Below, piece by piece: positions 25,770 through 33,794 of a stretch of DNA of 64,000 nucleotides. This stretch comes from JALYNX01 sp963780755 (GTDB lineage: Bacteria > Actinomycetota > Acidimicrobiia > Spongiisociales > ZC4RG35), in contig CAWACX010000001.1 of NCBI GenBank assembly GCA_963780755.1, positions 558,001 through 622,000 of the forward strand, written 5' to 3'. Position numbers and translations under genes: made by a program. Below the pieces are notes generated by a model. It saw only the letters and a list, made by a program, of their open reading frames with translations. It searched no databases and was not told where the DNA came from. Positions within the stretch are counted from its first letter, which is position 1. Every line of letters starts with the position of its first letter.

Positions 25770-27238
25770 TGGCGATCCACAAGGTCCTGGGAACGGAGAC
25801 CGAATACGGGATCGTGGTCAGGGGAGACACCGGGTTCAACCCCGCCGTTGCCTCCTCTCTGGTGGTCAACAGCTATCCGGGGGCGCGGGTCAAGATCCAA
25901 TGGTCATACGAGGAGGAGTCTCCGGGCCGGGACGCCCGCGGCTTCGGGCACGACTCGTTCGGCGTCGTCGACCCCGAAGGGGCAGTGGTCAACTCGGTCC
26001 TTGCCAACGGCGCCCGCCTCTATGTGGACCACGCTCACCCCGAGTATTCGTCTCCCGAGTCCTACGACCCCCTCGAAGCAGCCTTATACGACAAGGCCGG
26101 GGAGAGGGTCATGCACGCCGCCGTCGCAGCTGCGAGCAACTTCGCCGGCAAGCGAGTCTCGCTGTACAAGAACAACTCTGACGGCAAGGGCAACTCCTAT
26201 GGGGCCCATGAGAACTACCTGCTGTCGCGAGAGACGCCATTCGGCGAGGTGATCCGTTTTGCCACTCCGTTCCTGGTGACCCGCCAGGTGTTTACCGGGG
26301 CGGGCAAGGTGGGCTCGGAGAACGACCGGCCCGACGTCGATTTCCAGATCACACAGCGAGCCGACTTCTTCGAGGAGGAGGTCGGGCTGGAGACCACGCT
26401 GAAGCGGCCGATCATCAACACTCGCGACGAGCCCCATGGCGACCCGTCGAAGTACCGCCGCCTCCATGTGATCATCGGCGACGCCAACCTCTCCGAGCCT
26501 CAGAACTTCCTCAAACTGGGGACGACGGCACTGATGCTGGCCGCGCTGGAGGACGGGGCGCTTCCCGATCCTCTCGACCTGTTCGACCCGGTCGAGTCGT
26601 GCTGGAAAGTGAGTCACGACCTGACTCTGGGCCGCCCACTCGAGTTGGACGGAGGAGGCACCGCGACGGCCCTCGAGCTCCAGGGCCGCTATCTGGAGTG
26701 GCTCTCCAAGTATGTGGAAAAGGAGCTGGACGACCCGGTCTGGCGCCAGCTGATCGCCGAATGGGAGCGGGTCCTGACCGCCCTCGAAGACGATGTGATG
26801 AGCCTCGCCGACACACTGGACTGGGTGGCCAAGAAGCGCCTTCTCGATGGCTATGTCGGCCGCGACGACCTGGAGTGGTCCAATGTCAAGCTCCGGGCGC
26901 TCGATCTCCAGTATCACGATGTCGACCCGGAGCGAGGCCTCTACAACCGGCTCGCAGCCGGGGGCCACATGCGCCGGCTCTTCGACGACGCGGCGATCGA
27001 TAAGGCGATGTTCGATCCCCCGACCCGGACCCGGGCCTACTTTCGGGGCAGGTGCGTCAGCGAGTTCTCTTCGGCCCTGGTCGCCGCCAACTGGGACTCC
27101 CTGGTCTTCGACGTCGGCGAATCGCATCTGAAGCGGGTTCCTATGATGGAACCGCTTCGAGGGGACGCCGATCTCGTCGGCGAGATTCTCGACAATGCAG
27201 AAGACGCGGCCGATTTGTTGCGCCGCCTAGGAGGATGA
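25769..27238 (+). CDS. dop: Pup deamidase/depupylase Dop
   Basis: This 489-residue member of the glutamine-synthetase-like Pup enzyme family removes Pup from substrates. It begins AIHKVLGTETEYGIVV, with the Glu-x-Glu-Tyr-Gly nucleotide-metal motif. Also seen are LYVDHAHPEYSSPES, which carries the catalytic-loop Asp, and KNNSDGKGNSYGAHENYL. Compared with PafA at 28935 it has an insert after the N-terminal motif (residues about 40-60), the Dop loop. The local Pup already ends in Glu, so deamidation is not needed and depupylation is the likely job. ATG overlaps the mpa stop. Confidence 0.95.
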   Translation: MAIHKVLGTETEYGIVVRGDTGFNPAVASSLVVNSYPGARVKIQWSYEEESPGRDARGFGHDSFGVVDPEGAVVNSVLANGARLYVDHAHPEYSSPESYDPLEAALYDKAGERVMHAAVAAASNFAGKRVSLYKNNSDGKGNSYGAHENYLLSRETPFGEVIRFATPFLVTRQVFTGAGKVGSENDRPDVDFQITQRADFFEEEVGLETTLKRPIINTRDEPHGDPSKYRRLHVIIGDANLSEPQNFLKLGTTALMLAALEDGALPDPLDLFDPVESCWKVSHDLTLGRPLELDGGGTATALELQGRYLEWLSKYVEKELDDPVWRQLIAEWERVLTALEDDVMSLADTLDWVAKKRLLDGYVGRDDLEWSNVKLRALDLQYHDVDPERGLYNRLAAGGHMRRLFDDAAIDKAMFDPPTRTRAYFRGRCVSEFSSALVAANWDSLVFDVGESHLKRVPMMEPLRGDADLVGEILDNAEDAADLLRRLGG

Positions 27239-27240
27239 AG

Positions 27241-27435
27241 ATGTCCGACCGGGAGCAGTCCCAATCCAAAGGACGAGACAAAGAGCAAGAAGACGAGCAG
27301 GACCAGGCCGCCTCCAAGGTCGAGAGTGAGGCAGACCTGGAGGCCCTCGACGACCTCCTCGATGAGATCGACGAGGTGCTCGAGGAGAACGCCGAGGAGT
27401 TCGTCAAGAACTACGTGCAAAAGGGCGGGGAGTGA
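27241..27435 (+). CDS. pup: Prokaryotic ubiquitin-like protein Pup
   Basis: The 64-residue acidic, disordered protein has the conserved DLLDEIDEVLEENAEEFVKN helix that binds Mpa, and ends VQKGGE. A C-terminal Glu, rather than Gln, means that it can be ligated to lysines by PafA without prior deamidation. Two ATGs compete: 27235 sits directly on AGGAGG, while 27241 has the motif at six bases, so 27241 is preferred. The stop overlaps the prcB GTG. It is too short for casual gene finders but certain by context. Confidence 0.96.
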   Translation: MSDREQSQSKGRDKEQEDEQDQAASKVESEADLEALDDLLDEIDEVLEENAEEFVKNYVQKGGE

Positions 27436-28226
27436 TCGATCGGCCCTTGGGGCCATTGCCCATCGACGCACCGATCCCTGGAGCCAGTTTCAGCGACCTA
27501 CTCGAGTCGTTGGGGGCCAAGCCCACCTGGCCTGCCCTGACAGGCGAGGGCGCCATTTCAGTACCTGAGGGCACGACCGTGCTCGCCCTCCGCTTTGTCG
27601 ACGGAGTGGTGATGGCCGGCGATCGCCGTGCCACCGAGGGCCATCTGGTGGCGCACCGCCGGATCCGGAAGGTCTATCCCGCCGACCGTTACTCGGCCGT
27701 GGCGATAGCGGGCACCGCCGGGCTCGCCATCGAGATGGTCAAGCTGTTCCAGGTCGAGCTCGAGCACTACGAGAAGATCGAAGGGGTGCGCCTGTCGCTG
27801 GAAGGCAAAGCCTCCTTCCTGGCCCGACTGGTCCGCGGCCAGCTGGCCCTCGCCTTCCAGGGACTCGTGGTGGTCCCCCTGTTTGCCGGCTACGACGAGA
27901 GGGAGTCCCGGGGACGGCTCTACAGCTACGACGTCGTCGGTGGCCGCTACGAGGAGACGGACTTCGGGAGCACCGGTTCCGGGGCGAGGCTGGCCAAGTC
28001 CTATCTCCGGACTACCTATCGCGAGGACCTGACTGCCGTCGAGGCCGCCGACCTGGCGGTCAAGGCCCTGGTCGCCGCCTCTCAGGAGGACACCGCAACC
28101 GGGGGCCCCGATCTGCTCCGGAAGATCTATCCCAACGTGGTGCAGATTGACGCCGAGGGGGTCACCGAGCTCGATGAGTCTGTTGTTGGCCCACTCGCCG
28201 AGAATGCGGTGGAGGCGATCCTGTGA
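27432..28226 (+). CDS. prcB: 20S proteasome beta subunit PrcB
   Basis: This is the 264-residue catalytic subunit, made as a precursor. A propeptide of 47 residues ends at PEG, and cleavage before Thr48 of TTVLALRF frees the N-terminal nucleophile. The other active-site residues are in place: Asp64 in VMAGDRRATEG and Lys80 in RIRKVYP, matching Thr1, Asp17 and Lys33 of the mature enzyme. A GSTGSGA loop follows. The start is GTG 27432, overlapping the pup stop. prcA follows with another GTGA overlap. Confidence 0.97.
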   Translation: MIDRPLGPLPIDAPIPGASFSDLLESLGAKPTWPALTGEGAISVPEGTTVLALRFVDGVVMAGDRRATEGHLVAHRRIRKVYPADRYSAVAIAGTAGLAIEMVKLFQVELEHYEKIEGVRLSLEGKASFLARLVRGQLALAFQGLVVVPLFAGYDERESRGRLYSYDVVGGRYEETDFGSTGSGARLAKSYLRTTYREDLTAVEAADLAVKALVAASQEDTATGGPDLLRKIYPNVVQIDAEGVTELDESVVGPLAENAVEAIL

Positions 28227-28891
28227 CCATCCCGTTCTACGTCGCACCGGAGCAACTGGTCAGGGACAAGGCCGAGTTCGCCAGGAAGGGAATCGCCCGG
28301 GGCAGATCGATCGTGGCTGTCGACTTCGTCAACGGCGTGCTCTTGCTCGCCGAGAACCCATCGACCGCCTTGCACAAGATAAGTGAGGTCTACGACCGGA
28401 TCGCCTTCGCCGGAGTCGGCCGATACAACGAGTTCGAGACGTTGCGTAAGGCGGGTATCCGCCAGGCCGACCTGATGGGCTATCTCTACTCCCGCGACGA
28501 CGTAACCGCGATGGGCCTGGCCACTGCGTTCTCGCAGACACTCGGTGTCATCTTCACCCGCGATCCCAAGCCTTTCGAGGTCGAGGTGCTGATCGCCGAG
28601 ATCAGCGAGGACGGCTCGGAGCACCGCCTGTTTCGGGTCACCTATGACGGCACGCTCTTCGACGAGAGGAACTTCGTCGCGATCGGGGGCAAGGCCGAGC
28701 AACTCACGGAGGCGCTCGGGGAGCTCTGGGAGGACGATCTGACCCTGGCCCGCGCTTTCGAGATCGGAGCCGAAGCGTTCCGACGGGCGGAGGGGCGGGA
28801 GAGCGAAGGCTGGGAGGCCGGTGTCCTCGACACCTCGAACGGCCGTCGCGCCTTTCGCCGGCTCGGGCCTGACGAGCTCACCACTTCCTGA
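28223..28891 (+). CDS. prcA: 20S proteasome alpha subunit PrcA
   Basis: The 222-residue product forms the outer gate rings of the proteasome. Its start, IPFYVAPEQLVRDKAEFARK, followed by GIARGRSIVAVDF, matches actinobacterial alpha subunits, and NPSTALHKISEVYDRIAFAG is the conserved core. The catalytic Thr is absent, as expected. It starts at GTG 28223 within the prcB stop. A 43-bp gap separates it from pafA. Confidence 0.96.
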   Translation: MTIPFYVAPEQLVRDKAEFARKGIARGRSIVAVDFVNGVLLLAENPSTALHKISEVYDRIAFAGVGRYNEFETLRKAGIRQADLMGYLYSRDDVTAMGLATAFSQTLGVIFTRDPKPFEVEVLIAEISEDGSEHRLFRVTYDGTLFDERNFVAIGGKAEQLTEALGELWEDDLTLARAFEIGAEAFRRAEGRESEGWEAGVLDTSNGRRAFRRLGPDELTTS

Positions 28892-28934
28892 CATTCGTCG
28901 CAACGGAGGGCTGGCGCTGGTTTAGCCTGCCTGG

Positions 28935-30290
28935 GTGGATCGACGCATCTTCGGGCTGGAGAATGAGTACGGGGTGACCTGCACCCTGCGCGGCCAGCGT
29001 CGGCTCAGCCCGGACGAGGTCGCCAGGTACCTGTTCCGCCGGGTGGTGTCCTGGGGACGCTCATCGAACGTCTTTCTGGAGAACGGGGCCCGCCTCTACC
29101 TCGACGTCGGCTCCCATCCCGAGTTCGCCACGCCCGAGTGCGACACCATCGAAGACGTCGTCGCCCACGACAAGGCGGGGGAGAGAATCCTGGAGGGGCT
29201 GGTCCGGGGCGCCGAGGAGCGTCTCGAGGAGGAGGGGATCCGGGGCCAGATCTTCGTGTTCAAGAACAACACCGACAGCGCCGGCAATTCCTACGGATGT
29301 CACGAGAACTACCTGGTGAGCCGGCACAAGGACTTTCACCGCACCGTTGACGTCCTCATCCCGTTCCTGGTCACGAGGCAGATCTTCCTCGGCGCGGGCA
29401 AGCTCACCCAGACTCCCCGGGGCACCGCCTTCTCGATCGCCCAACGTGCCGACCACATCTGGGAGGGTGTCTCCTCGGCGACCACCCGCTCCCGGCCGAT
29501 CATCAACACCAGGGACGAGCCCCATGCCGATGCCGAGCGCTATCGGCGCCTCCATGTCATCGCCGGGGACTCCAACATGTCCGAATATGCCACCTACGTC
29601 AAGGTGGGGACCATGGTGGCCCTGCTCCAGATGATCGAGCGCGATGTGGTGTTCAGGGACCTCACCCTGGAGAACCCGATCCGGGCGATTCGTGAGGTCG
29701 CCCATGACGTGACCTGCCGGCGAAAGATCCGACTCGCCAATGGGAGGGAGCTGTCAGCGCTCGACATCCAGTGGGAGTACCTGGACCGGGCCATGCGCTT
29801 TGCCAGGAGCCCGGGCTTCCCTCCCCAGGTGCAGACCGCAATCGACCGCTGGGAGCATCTGCTCACCGGCCTGGAGAAGGACCCGATGATCCTGGACCGG
29901 GAAGTGGACTGGGTGATCAAGCACCGGCTCCTGGAGCGGTATGCGGAACGGCGCTCGCTGCCGATGTCGGACCCCCGGATGTCGATGATGGACCTCAGCT
30001 ATCACGACGTCGACCGCAATCGGGGCCTCTACTACCTCATGGAATCGAGGGGCATGGTCGACCGGGTGGTGACGGACGAACAAGTGGCTACTGCGGTGCG
30101 AATGCCCCCACAGACCACGAGGGCGAGGCTGCGCGGGGCTTTCATCAAGGCGGCGAAAGCACAGAAGCGGGACTTCACCGTGGATTGGGTCCATCTCAAG
30201 CTCAATGACCAGGCGCAGAGGACCGTGATGTGCAAAGACCCGTTCAAGGCCTATGACGAGCGGGTGGAGAAGCTGATCGAGAGCCTCTAG
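28935..30290 (+). CDS. pafA: Pup-protein ligase PafA
   Basis: This 451-residue ligase links the C-terminal Glu of Pup to substrate lysines using ATP. It starts IFGLENEYGVTC, with the nucleotide-metal motif, followed by LYLDVGSHPEFATPEC with the catalytic Asp, VAHDKAGERIL, KNNTDSAGNSYGCHENYLV and the His/Arg-rich IINTRDEPHADAERYRRLHV. It has no Dop loop. The start is GTG 28935. Together with dop and pup it completes the tagging cycle next to the proteasome genes. Confidence 0.96.
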   Translation: MDRRIFGLENEYGVTCTLRGQRRLSPDEVARYLFRRVVSWGRSSNVFLENGARLYLDVGSHPEFATPECDTIEDVVAHDKAGERILEGLVRGAEERLEEEGIRGQIFVFKNNTDSAGNSYGCHENYLVSRHKDFHRTVDVLIPFLVTRQIFLGAGKLTQTPRGTAFSIAQRADHIWEGVSSATTRSRPIINTRDEPHADAERYRRLHVIAGDSNMSEYATYVKVGTMVALLQMIERDVVFRDLTLENPIRAIREVAHDVTCRRKIRLANGRELSALDIQWEYLDRAMRFARSPGFPPQVQTAIDRWEHLLTGLEKDPMILDREVDWVIKHRLLERYAERRSLPMSDPRMSMMDLSYHDVDRNRGLYYLMESRGMVDRVVTDEQVATAVRMPPQTTRARLRGAFIKAAKAQKRDFTVDWVHLKLNDQAQRTVMCKDPFKAYDERVEKLIESL

Positions 30291-30327
30291 CCGGGCATCA
30301 CCCGCCCCGGCCTACAAGAATCGCCCC

Positions 30328-31251
30328 ATGCAGAACGTCGTGGAGCGGGTGATCAACCTCCTGATCTACCTCCTCGAGTCCACGACTCCGGTCACGGCCG
30401 ACGATGTCCGGTTCACCGTGGCCGGGTATGGAGAGCAGAACGACGAAGCCTTCCACCGCATGTTCGAGCGGGACAAAGAGGTGTTGCGGCGCCTCGGCGT
30501 CCCCCTGCGCATGATGCCCCTCGACGCCTGGGAGGTCGAGCACGGCTACTCGGTCGAGCCCGAGGAGTACGGGATCGCCGACCCCGATCTCAGCGAAGAG
30601 GAGCGGATGGCGCTGTCGCTGGCGGCCCGCATGGTCCGGCTCGGCGGCGGCAACGCAGGAGCCGATGGTTTGGTGAAGCTGGGAGGCATGCAGCGCGGCG
30701 CCGGTTTGGAGCCGATCGGAGCCGACCTGGGGCCCGAGTCCGAGATCCTCGGCGAGCTGTTCCATGCCGTCACGGACAAGAGAAAGGTGACCTTCGAGTA
30801 CCACGAGGAACGAAGGAACCTCGATCCTTACGGGTTGGCCCACCGTCGGGGGCATTGGTATCTGGCGGGCGCCGGGCCCGATGGGGAGCGCCTGTTCCGG
30901 GTCGACCGCATGAAAGGGCTAACGGTTGGCGACGCTCCCAAAGCTTTCAGCGTGCCCAAGTCGTTCGACATCAAGAAGGTCATGTCTTCGCAGCCGTGGG
31001 ACCTGGGATCGGATCAGACCGTGGTTGCCAAAGTCCGGTTCGACTCCGACGTCGGGTGGTGGGCCGCCCGCACCCTGGGGGTGCCTATTGCCGACGACGG
31101 GCCATTCGAAGCAGAGATCACAGTCGCAAACAGCGACGCATTCGTCGGCTGGGTCCTCAGCTTTGGGCCTTCGGCGGAGGTGTTGTCCCCGCCCGAGTTG
31201 CGCGCGGAGATCGAGAAGCGGATCCAGAGCGCGATGTCGGGCGTGCAATGA
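30328..31251 (+). CDS. pafB: WYL-domain transcriptional regulator PafB-like
   Basis: The 307-residue product has an N-terminal winged-helix region (about 1-80), a WYL-type domain (VTFEYHEERRNLDPYGLAHR, then GHWYLAGAGPDGERLFRVDR) and a C-terminal WCX-type extension. PafB and PafC form a DNA-damage-responsive activator in mycobacteria, encoded just after pafA as here. The ATG is 38 bp after pafA. Its stop overlaps the pafC ATG, so equal production of both partners is likely. Confidence 0.88.
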   Translation: MQNVVERVINLLIYLLESTTPVTADDVRFTVAGYGEQNDEAFHRMFERDKEVLRRLGVPLRMMPLDAWEVEHGYSVEPEEYGIADPDLSEEERMALSLAARMVRLGGGNAGADGLVKLGGMQRGAGLEPIGADLGPESEILGELFHAVTDKRKVTFEYHEERRNLDPYGLAHRRGHWYLAGAGPDGERLFRVDRMKGLTVGDAPKAFSVPKSFDIKKVMSSQPWDLGSDQTVVAKVRFDSDVGWWAARTLGVPIADDGPFEAEITVANSDAFVGWVLSFGPSAEVLSPPELRAEIEKRIQSAMSGVQ

Positions 31252-32183
31252 CCAGCAGACGGACGGTGAGCCGGCTTTCTCGAATTCTCTCTCTGATCCC
31301 GTATGTCGTCTCCAAGTCCAGCGTCGACATGAAGGAGGTCCTGGAGCGGTTCGACTACACCGAGGAAGAGTTGATCCGAGATCTGAACACAGTCTTCGTC
31401 TGCGGCGTGCCCGGATACGGGCCTGGCGACTTGATGGACGCCTTCATCGACGACAACGAGGTGGTCATCGACGCCGGCGACTACTTCGCTCGTGCCCCCC
31501 GCCTCACTCCGGCAGAGGCCCTGGGGCTTCTCGCCGCGGGCATGACCATCGAGGACTCCGGTCAGGGCAGTCCCGAGCTCGCATCTGCGGTCGGCAAGCT
31601 GAGCCGCGCCATCCTCGGCGACGGCGACGCCACCGATGTGATCTCGGTTGAGGTCGGGCCGGTTGTCGAGACCGTGGACCGCCTGAGGCGGGCCGCTTCC
31701 GATCGCCGGGTGGCGAGGATCCGTTACCGCTCCCTGAGCAAGGAGGCAGAGACCGAGCGCGATATCGAGCCCTGGTCCGTGTTCACCACTCTGGGCAACT
31801 GGTACGTCCAGGCGCACTGCCGGCTCGTGGACGCAGAACGGGTGTTCCGCCTCGACCGGGTCCGTTCGATGGAGGTACTCGAAGAGACGTTCGATCGCCC
31901 GGTCGGGATCACCACCCCACAGGTGAATTATTCGCCATCCGATGACGACGTGGTGTGCAGGATCTCGCTGAGCCGGGAGGCTCGTTGGGTGCTCGAGTAC
32001 TACCCGGTCGAAGTCCTCTCGGAAAGTGCAGACGAGACGGTGATCAGCTTCTCGTCACCCGAGGCCCAAGTACCGGCCCGGCTCCTCCTGCGCCTGGGTG
32101 CATCAGCTCGCCTCGTCGAGGGCGACGAGGTCAGAGATGCCGTCGTTTCCATGGGCCGTCAGTTGCTCGACAGGTACCAATAG
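31248..32183 (+). CDS. pafC: WYL-domain transcriptional regulator PafC-like
   Basis: The 311-residue partner of PafB starts at the ATG at 31248 (ATGA overlap). It has an N-terminal helix-turn-helix region (TVSRLSRILSLIPYVVSKSS), a WYL core (VARIRYRSLSKEAETERDIE, then NWYVQAHCRLVDAERVFRLD) and a C-terminal regulatory extension. In mycobacteria PafBC drives most of the LexA-independent damage response. Here it sits in a window that also holds uvrA, uvrC and recN. Any binding sites were not searchable by eye. Confidence 0.87.
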   Translation: MTSRRTVSRLSRILSLIPYVVSKSSVDMKEVLERFDYTEEELIRDLNTVFVCGVPGYGPGDLMDAFIDDNEVVIDAGDYFARAPRLTPAEALGLLAAGMTIEDSGQGSPELASAVGKLSRAILGDGDATDVISVEVGPVVETVDRLRRAASDRRVARIRYRSLSKEAETERDIEPWSVFTTLGNWYVQAHCRLVDAERVFRLDRVRSMEVLEETFDRPVGITTPQVNYSPSDDDVVCRISLSREARWVLEYYPVEVLSESADETVISFSSPEAQVPARLLLRLGASARLVEGDEVRDAVVSMGRQLLDRYQ

Positions 32184-32269
32184 GGGTCGATCGACCTAGC
32201 GATCCGGGCTTCAGAAACACGTCATAACTGCCGATCACCCAAGCAGATATGGGAGACCGGAGAACAGGG

Positions 32270-32560
32270 ATGACAACCATCAAGACAACTTGTGCAAGAT
32301 GTGGTGACATCCACCTGACCCCCGACGACGTGGCGCTGGAATTGCGTCCTGGGGGCCGAGAGGGTGACTACCGCTTCAAGTGCCCAACGTGCACCGTGCA
32401 ACAGCGCCGTCCGGCGAACTCACGGGTCGTCAGTGTCCTTCTGGCGACAGGGGTGACGTTCGAGGTTGTCAATCCCGATCCGATCACCGAGCGGGAAATC
32501 GAGGCGTTCGCAGCCGCCCTCGAGGCCGAGCCGGATCCGTTCCGCCTTCTGGCCGGCTGA
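32270..32560 (+). CDS. Small zinc-ribbon protein of unknown function
   Basis: The 96-residue product has two Cys-x-x-Cys knuckles, TTCARCGDIH and FKCPTCTVQQ, 24-30 residues apart, typical of a structural zinc ribbon. A basic hinge and an acidic helical tail (ITEREIEAFAAALEAEPDPF) follow. ATG 32270 lies close behind AGAACAGGG; an in-frame ATG at 32249 would add seven residues. It lies between pafC and a terminator hairpin. A nucleic-acid or RNA-polymerase role is possible but unproven. Confidence 0.65.
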   Translation: MTTIKTTCARCGDIHLTPDDVALELRPGGREGDYRFKCPTCTVQQRRPANSRVVSVLLATGVTFEVVNPDPITEREIEAFAAALEAEPDPFRLLAG

Positions 32561-32614
32561 ACGCATCGATCAAAGTCCGACGGGCGCCACAGGGCAGGGC
32601 GCTCCTCGTTCCGG

Positions 32615-32651
32615 AAGGTGGCGACTCACAAGTCGCCACCTTCTGCTTTCT
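32615..32651 (+). terminator. Rho-independent terminator-like hairpin
   Basis: AAGGTGGCGACT (32615-32626) and AGTCGCCACCTT (32631-32642) form a perfect 12-bp stem with a 4-base loop, followed by the T-rich CTGCTTTCT. It lies 55 bp after the zinc-ribbon gene and 38 bp before tatA, so it should end the proteasome/WYL transcript and separate it from the Tat operon. Confidence 0.78.
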
Positions 32652-32679
32652 GGCCTGACACCGCTTTACCATCACCGGA

Positions 32680-33084
32680 ATGATTCAGGGCGGCGAGATA
32701 GTCATCATCCTCTTGCTGGCCTTGGTCGTCCTGGGCCCGAAGCGACTTCCTGAGATTGCACGGAAGCTTGGAGGGTGGACTGCCGAGCTCAGGGCAGCGG
32801 CACGCGACATCAGGCACGGCCTCGAGGCAGAGGTCGCCGACCTCAAAGACCTGGGCGATGAGATCAAGGCGGTAGGCCAGGAAGTCAAGAAGCCCCTGGA
32901 CGAGATGAAGCAACCCCTCGACGACGTGAAAGAGGGGATCGAATCGGTTGGGACAAGCCGGCTCGATTGGACCGGCCCCAAGCCCGTTTCCGGCCCCACT
33001 CCCGAGGACGCGATGAGAGACCTTGATCAGATCGAGAAGGTCGATGAGGCCGACAAGGGTGTCGAGGGAGACACCACCGCGTGA
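32680..33084 (+). CDS. tatA: Twin-arginine translocase subunit TatA/TatB
   Basis: The 134-residue product has a short N-terminal membrane helix (IVIILLLALVVLGP, about 7-20), the hinge GPKRLPEIARKLGG and an amphipathic helix, then a long charged tail rich in Lys and Asp. These are the hallmarks of TatA/TatB. The long tail, with several predicted helices, is more TatB-like in length. The next gene is tatC with a GTGA overlap, so it forms part of the folded-protein export complex. Confidence 0.92.
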   Translation: MIQGGEIVIILLLALVVLGPKRLPEIARKLGGWTAELRAAARDIRHGLEAEVADLKDLGDEIKAVGQEVKKPLDEMKQPLDDVKEGIESVGTSRLDWTGPKPVSGPTPEDAMRDLDQIEKVDEADKGVEGDTTA

Positions 33085-33794
33085 GTGGCGGGCAGCCGCA
33101 ATCAATCCTCGCCCATCTCGAGGAACTGCGCTGGAGGATCGTGCGGATCGCGATTGCGGTCGTAGTCGGCGGGGCAATCGCTTTTGTCTTCGCCGATCAA
33201 CTGCGCGCAATCCTGGAGCGACCATTCCACGTGGCAGCCCCCGAATCAGAATTCCAAGTGCTCGAACCGGGGGAGGAGTTCGGGGTCCTGATGCGGATCG
33301 GGCTCTTCGGCGGGGTAATCCTCGCAAGCCCCGTGATCCTCTATCAGTTGTGGGCCTTCATCAACCCTGCCCTCACCACGAGAGAGCGGAAATGGGCCGT
33401 GCCGGTGGTCGGCGGGATGGCGGTGTTGTTCACCGGGGGCGTGTTCTTCGGTTACTGGACCCTGCCCCGGGGCCTCGACTTCCTCCTCGGCATCTTCACC
33501 GATGTCGCCAATGATCTGAGGATCGGGTCCTACTACTCCTTCACCCTCAGGTACTTGCTCGCTTTCGGCCTGGCCTTCCTCTACCCGGTGTTCCTGTTTG
33601 CGGCTGCCGCTGCCGGCGTGGTCACCTCGGCCCAGTTGGCGCGGGGTAGGAGGTGGGCTGTGATGATCATCGTGATCGCTGCGGCGGCCATCACTCCCAG
33701 CGGCGACGCATTCACTCTCTTCGTGCTCTCGGTGCCGCTCTATGTCATGTATGAGGGGACGTATTGGTTGGTGCGTCTCGTGCTCAAGAAATGA
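33081..33794 (+). CDS. tatC: Twin-arginine translocase subunit TatC
   Basis: The 237-residue product has six membrane segments. The cytoplasmic start SILAHLEELRWRIVRIAI carries the conserved HLEELR signal-peptide-recognition motif, and FEYxxG-type loops are replaced by LGIFTDVANDLRIGSYYSFT. TatC binds twin-arginine signal peptides. The start is GTG 33081 within the tatA stop; its stop overlaps the helY ATG. The tatA-tatC-helY order is that of mycobacteria. Confidence 0.95.
   Translation: MSGGQPQSILAHLEELRWRIVRIAIAVVVGGAIAFVFADQLRAILERPFHVAAPESEFQVLEPGEEFGVLMRIGLFGGVILASPVILYQLWAFINPALTTRERKWAVPVVGGMAVLFTGGVFFGYWTLPRGLDFLLGIFTDVANDLRIGSYYSFTLRYLLAFGLAFLYPVFLFAAAAAGVVTSAQLARGRRWAVMIIVIAAAAITPSGDAFTLFVLSVPLYVMYEGTYWLVRLVLKK

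Noticed and set aside
26084..27127. A 347-codon minus-strand ORF
   Set aside because: It lies entirely antisense to dop and shows only shadow-type composition.
32184..32215. GGTCGATCGACC palindrome just after pafC as a terminator
   Set aside because: It has no loop and no T tract, and a much stronger hairpin follows at 32615.
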